A stretch of DNA of 8,966 nt from Acidobacteriota bacterium (GTDB lineage Bacteria; Acidobacteriota; Vicinamibacteria; Vicinamibacterales; UBA8438). The stretch covers positions 1 through 8,966 of the forward strand of contig SXOW01000406.1 in the NCBI GenBank assembly GCA_005778315.1, written 5' to 3'. Shown one piece after another: positions 6,864-8,966 of this stretch. The position numbers and the translations under genes are program-made. The notes below the pieces were generated by a model. The model searched no databases, was not told the DNA's origin, and saw nothing but the letters and a program-made list of their open reading frames with translations. The first letter of the stretch is position 1. The number at the start of each line of letters is the position of its first letter.

Positions 6864-7840
6864 CGGGTGAGCTCTTCGGTGCGTGCGCCGCGCATCATGT
6901 TGAGCAGGCCGTAGTTGCCTTCGTGGCAGGCGTATTCGTAGATCGGTCCGGCGGTGACGCCACGGGCTGCCTGGTTGGTGGTCATCGGCACCGCGGCGGT
7001 CCACGGCTGCGTGAACATGTCCGGGTCGGTTATCGTGAATCGATAGTCGATCGTCTCGTCGTCGAGCCGCGTGAAACGTTCGACCAGGTGCAGACTGGGC
7101 CGCGCCGCGCGCCACGTGGCTCGCCACAGAAAATCACTCTTGTCTGCAAAGCTCGTGGTCTCCACCACCAGCGTGTCGCCCTCCCAGCGGCCACGCGCGT
7201 CACCCAGCATCTGACCCACCTGCGACGGAATGTGCTCCCGCCCGTCCACCGGGATCATGCGAAAGTCGTGGAACATCTCACTGAGAATGGCGACCCACCC
7301 TGGTGCCTGCAGGATCTGGTAGTTCATGTTGTAGCCCTGCAGCGGCACGAATGGGAGGCCGTCGGTGAGACACCGTTCGCCCGTGTCGGCGTCGTCATAG
7401 CTGTCGAAGGGTCCCACCCCGTATCTCGCCAGGTCCGACGCCAGCCGCGCGCGTCCCGCGGTGGTCCAGGGAATCCTGCCGTCGGGTGGGTCCACGATCA
7501 GCGCTGTCCGGCGGTCTCCGGTCACGTTCTTGCCGCCGTCCATCCAGAACTGGTTGTAGGCGCCGACGTCCCCGGCGACGAACGTGTCGGAGGCGGCGCG
7601 ACTCTCGGCGGATTGGACTTCGAACGCGGCGGCCTCTTCAGCCGTCAGCACCGTTTTGTCGGCCATCGAACCCGACCGCTCGACCGGCGTCAGCGTGGCG
7701 TTCGTCCACAGGCCCTGCAGGTCTGGGTCGCCCCAGGGGGTTCGCGCCGTGGGCGACTGCGCACGCGCGCTCAGGGGCGCGGCCAGCAGCACGGTGACAA
7801 TGGCGATTCGCGCGACGTGACGAGGAGTTCGAGTAGTCAC
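6860..7840 (-). CDS. Secreted protein of an uncharacterised family, copy 2 (CHEGN family)
   Basis: A 326-residue exported protein of unknown function and the first gene of the minus-strand operon. It starts with GTG at 7838-7840: an in-frame stop lies only three codons upstream, no ATG is available, and GAGGT sits about 7 bases before the GTG. Residues 1-28 form a signal peptide (ARIAIVTVLLAAPLSARAQS). The mature part shares its order of motifs with the protein at 393-1421: DPDLQGLWTN (38-47), DPPDGRIPWTTAGRAR (117-132), ERCLTDGLP (155-163), YQILQAP..VAILSEMFHD (174-192), RWEGDTLVVET (218-228), HLVERFTR (251-258), TDPDMFTQPWTAAVP (271-285) and YEYACHEGN (301-309). Cys157 and Cys305 match the two conserved cysteines of copy 1. 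The two are distant paralogues, not a recent duplication. Translation of the next gene (the quinoprotein) is probably coupled through the ATGA overlap. Confidence 0.87.
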   Translation of the reverse strand: MTTRTPRHVARIAIVTVLLAAPLSARAQSPTARTPWGDPDLQGLWTNATLTPVERSGSMADKTVLTAEEAAAFEVQSAESRAASDTFVAGDVGAYNQFWMDGGKNVTGDRRTALIVDPPDGRIPWTTAGRARLASDLARYGVGPFDSYDDADTGERCLTDGLPFVPLQGYNMNYQILQAPGWVAILSEMFHDFRMIPVDGREHIPSQVGQMLGDARGRWEGDTLVVETTSFADKSDFLWRATWRAARPSLHLVERFTRLDDETIDYRFTITDPDMFTQPWTAAVPMTTNQAARGVTAGPIYEYACHEGNYGLLNMMRGARTEELTR

Positions 7841-7870
7841 ACAGATACCTCATAGGGAGTAGTGGTCGTC

Positions 7871-7879
7871 AGAATAGCA
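7871..7879 (-). promoter_or_regulatory. Candidate extended -10 promoter for the minus-strand operon
   Basis: Read on the minus strand the bases give TGCTATTCT, an extended -10 element (TGnTATnnT-like) that needs no strong -35; no good -35 hexamer is present. Transcription would start near 7864, about 25 bases before the GTG start, leaving room for the GAGGT ribosome binding site. The position is sensible, but the element was found by eye in a short region. Confidence 0.35.
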
Positions 7880-7897
7880 TTCCCGACCATCGATGGG

Positions 7898-7919
7898 GCA
7901 GATCTCGACCCGCAGATCT
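7898..7919. repeat. Two direct copies of GCAGATCT in the divergent promoter region
   Basis: The octamer GCAGATCT occurs at 7898-7905 and again at 7912-7919, a period of 14 bases. AGATCT within each copy is itself a palindrome, and the second copy extends to CAGATCTG. The pair lies between the divergent operon (start 7840) and the cytochrome gene (start 7959), upstream of the candidate extended -10. It could be an operator controlling one or both directions, but no regulator gene is in view. Confidence 0.4.
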
Positions 7920-7958
7920 GGTAGGCTCGCTCGGCACGTCGTGGGGATCCTACCTACT

Positions 7959-8732
7959 ATGAAACCTATGAAACGACAACGTGGGCAGCAAAGGCTGAGC
8001 GGGAAGGCCTGGGTATTGGGTGCGGCCGTCGTGGGGGTGTGGTGCGCGTCGGCGCTGGCCGCGGCGCAGGAGGAGCGCACCGTCAAGGCTGGCGTCTACA
8101 CCAGCGCGCAAGCCGTGCGCGGGCGAACCCAGTATGAGTCCACCTGTATGCGGTGCCACGGGGCCGACCTGTCCGGCGGCGCGGGGCGGTCGCTGACCGG
8201 CGACGTCTTCGTGCGGGACTGGACCGGCTTGACGCTGGACCGGCTCTTTGACCGGATGCAATCGATGCCGCCGGGCGCGACAGAGGCGCTGGCTGGCGAC
8301 GCGTATGTCGACATCATCAGCTACGTGCTGGAGCGTAACGGCTACCCGGCCGGTGAGGCCGAGCTGTCCGTGGCTGGGTTGACCACCGTCACCGTCGAAG
8401 GCGAGGACGGCCCCGGCGTGGTGCCGAACTTCGCGCTCGTGCGCGTGGTGGGATGTCTGGGCGGCGATGCCGCACGCTGGGTGTTGTCCAACGCGAGTGA
8501 TGAGGTCCGCTCCGCCGATCCCGCGCCGTCGAGCGACGCCGAGTTGGCCGAATCGCAGGCCACCGCGCTCGGCGGTCGCGAATACGCGCTGATGTACGTG
8601 TTTCCCAGCCCGGAGCCCTACGTGGGACATCGGGTCGAAACCAAAGGCCTCCTCATCCGCGATGACGCCGGTGGCCCTGCGAGCCTCAACGTCACATCAG
8701 TGCAGAGCCTCGCCGCGACCTGTGAGCCGTGA
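7959..8732 (+). CDS. Secreted monohaem cytochrome c with extra C-terminal domain
   Basis: A 257-residue exported class I-type cytochrome c, transcribed divergently from the quinoprotein operon. I chose the ATG at 7959 because it gives a normal signal peptide (basic KRQRGQQRLSGK, hydrophobic AWVLGAAVVGVW, cleavage near ALAAAQ, residue 36). An in-frame ATG at 7893 would add 22 residues ahead of it, and one at 7968 is also possible. The cytochrome domain covers about 45-135: YESTCMRCHGADLSGG holds the haem site Cys63-x-x-Cys66-His67, and MPPG at Met103 is the likely axial ligand. DAYVDIISYVLERNGYPAG is the usual last helix. Residues about 158-257 form a second domain I cannot name. It contains RVVGCLGG (Cys166), FPSPEPYVGHRVETKGLLI and a terminal Cys255, and appears to be beta-rich. 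It is the natural candidate to take electrons from the quinoproteins nearby. Its last 36 bases overlap the convergent peptidase gene. Confidence 0.88.
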   Translation: MKPMKRQRGQQRLSGKAWVLGAAVVGVWCASALAAAQEERTVKAGVYTSAQAVRGRTQYESTCMRCHGADLSGGAGRSLTGDVFVRDWTGLTLDRLFDRMQSMPPGATEALAGDAYVDIISYVLERNGYPAGEAELSVAGLTTVTVEGEDGPGVVPNFALVRVVGCLGGDAARWVLSNASDEVRSADPAPSSDAELAESQATALGGREYALMYVFPSPEPYVGHRVETKGLLIRDDAGGPASLNVTSVQSLAATCEP

Positions 8733-8966
8733 CGCCGCACCGTCGTGCTGTGGGACGGGAAACCCCCGGTCACGCATGAGCGCGTCGATCGTCGCGTCTC
8801 GCCCCCGGAACTCGCGATACGCGTCGGTCGGATCCACGGCGTTGGCCGGGGCAAACAGGTGGTCCACGAGTGCGCGCGCCAGCTCCGGATCGTAGAACCC
8901 GCCCGGTGCTTCGGCGAATGCCTCCGCGGCGTCGGCCGTGAGCACATCGGCCCACAGATAGCCGTA
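8697..8966 (-). CDS. M3-family oligopeptidase (Dcp/OpdA-like), C-terminal part only
   Basis: This is the last 89 residues of a gene that enters from beyond the right edge, ending at TGA (8697-8699). It begins YGYLWADVLTADAAEAF and continues GGFYDPELARALVDHLF, DPTDAYREFRGRDATIDALM and RDRGFPVP. The (S/G)YLWA.VL.ADA..AF and FRGR....DALLR.RG blocks are the standard C-terminal end of M3 zinc metallopeptidases, which cut small peptides (dipeptidyl carboxypeptidase or oligopeptidase A type). The zinc motif HExxH would lie upstream, outside the window. Most relatives stop soon after the RG(F/L) position; here a tail of about 18 residues (PQHDGAASRLTGRGEALH) runs on into the end of the cytochrome gene, a 36-base tail-to-tail overlap. 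Confidence 0.83.
   Translation of the reverse strand, partial: YGYLWADVLTADAAEAFAEAPGGFYDPELARALVDHLFAPANAVDPTDAYREFRGRDATIDALMRDRGFPVPQHDGAASRLTGRGEALH

Noticed and set aside
6864..7127. An upstream extension of the quinoprotein frame by 88 codons
   Set aside because: It lies fully within the secreted protein gene in another frame. The ATG at 6863 gives a proper signal peptide and the ATGA coupling.
6782..7855. A 357-codon plus-strand open frame opposite the second secreted protein gene
   Set aside because: It has no motifs and a biased composition, and its start and end fall inside well-supported minus-strand genes.
7920..7954. GGTAGG...CCTACC inverted repeat in the divergent promoter region
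   Set aside because: The 6-bp arms are separated by 23 bases and do not extend. This is easily chance, so I did not list it as a site.
1..8966. tRNA or rRNA genes, CRISPR arrays, insertion sequences and toxin-antitoxin pairs
   Set aside because: None was seen by eye on either strand. There are no regularly spaced repeats, transposase motifs or terminal inverted repeats.

Overview
The window is GC-rich (roughly two thirds G+C), densely packed bacterial DNA. It carries secreted PQQ-type quinoproteins, a c-type cytochrome, a DUF3179 protein, an M3 oligopeptidase tail and two copies of an uncharacterised secreted protein family. This mix resembles Acidobacteriota (for example Vicinamibacteria-like lineages) or related soil or marine phyla. 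The assignment is an inference from gene content; no rRNA or other marker gene is present.

Layout. (A) 1-1421, plus strand: the C-terminal end of a PQQ-dependent dehydrogenase, followed 28 bases later by a secreted protein of the uncharacterised family (copy 1). (B) 1418-3260, mostly minus strand: small cytoplasmic 'accessory' genes and gene remnants. These are an intact DUF1801 gene, the C-terminal piece of a glyoxalase/VOC protein, an intact DinB-family gene, a SnoaL-like gene that lost its 5' part, and an unassigned plus-strand open frame. (C) 3261-7840, minus strand: a compact three-gene operon. In order of transcription it holds secreted family copy 2, a full-length secreted PQQ-dependent dehydrogenase of the glucose/quinate-dehydrogenase type (overlapping copy 2 by ATGA), and a DUF3179 probable lipoprotein. 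(D) 7841-7958: a divergent promoter region with an 8-bp direct repeat. (E) 7959-8732, plus strand: a secreted monohaem cytochrome c with an extra C-terminal domain. (F) 8697-8966, minus strand: the C-terminal end of an M3-family oligopeptidase, overlapping the cytochrome gene tail-to-tail.

How the parts may work together. The quinoprotein in C would oxidise a sugar, alcohol or similar substrate in the periplasm, and the divergent cytochrome c is a natural candidate electron acceptor because this dehydrogenase carries no haem domain or membrane anchor of its own. The most interesting point is that the same uncharacterised secreted family sits directly next to a PQQ dehydrogenase twice, in opposite gene orders and beside clearly different dehydrogenases. 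That suggests a conserved functional partnership. The remnants in B look like a zone of gene decay and rearrangement between the two metabolic clusters.
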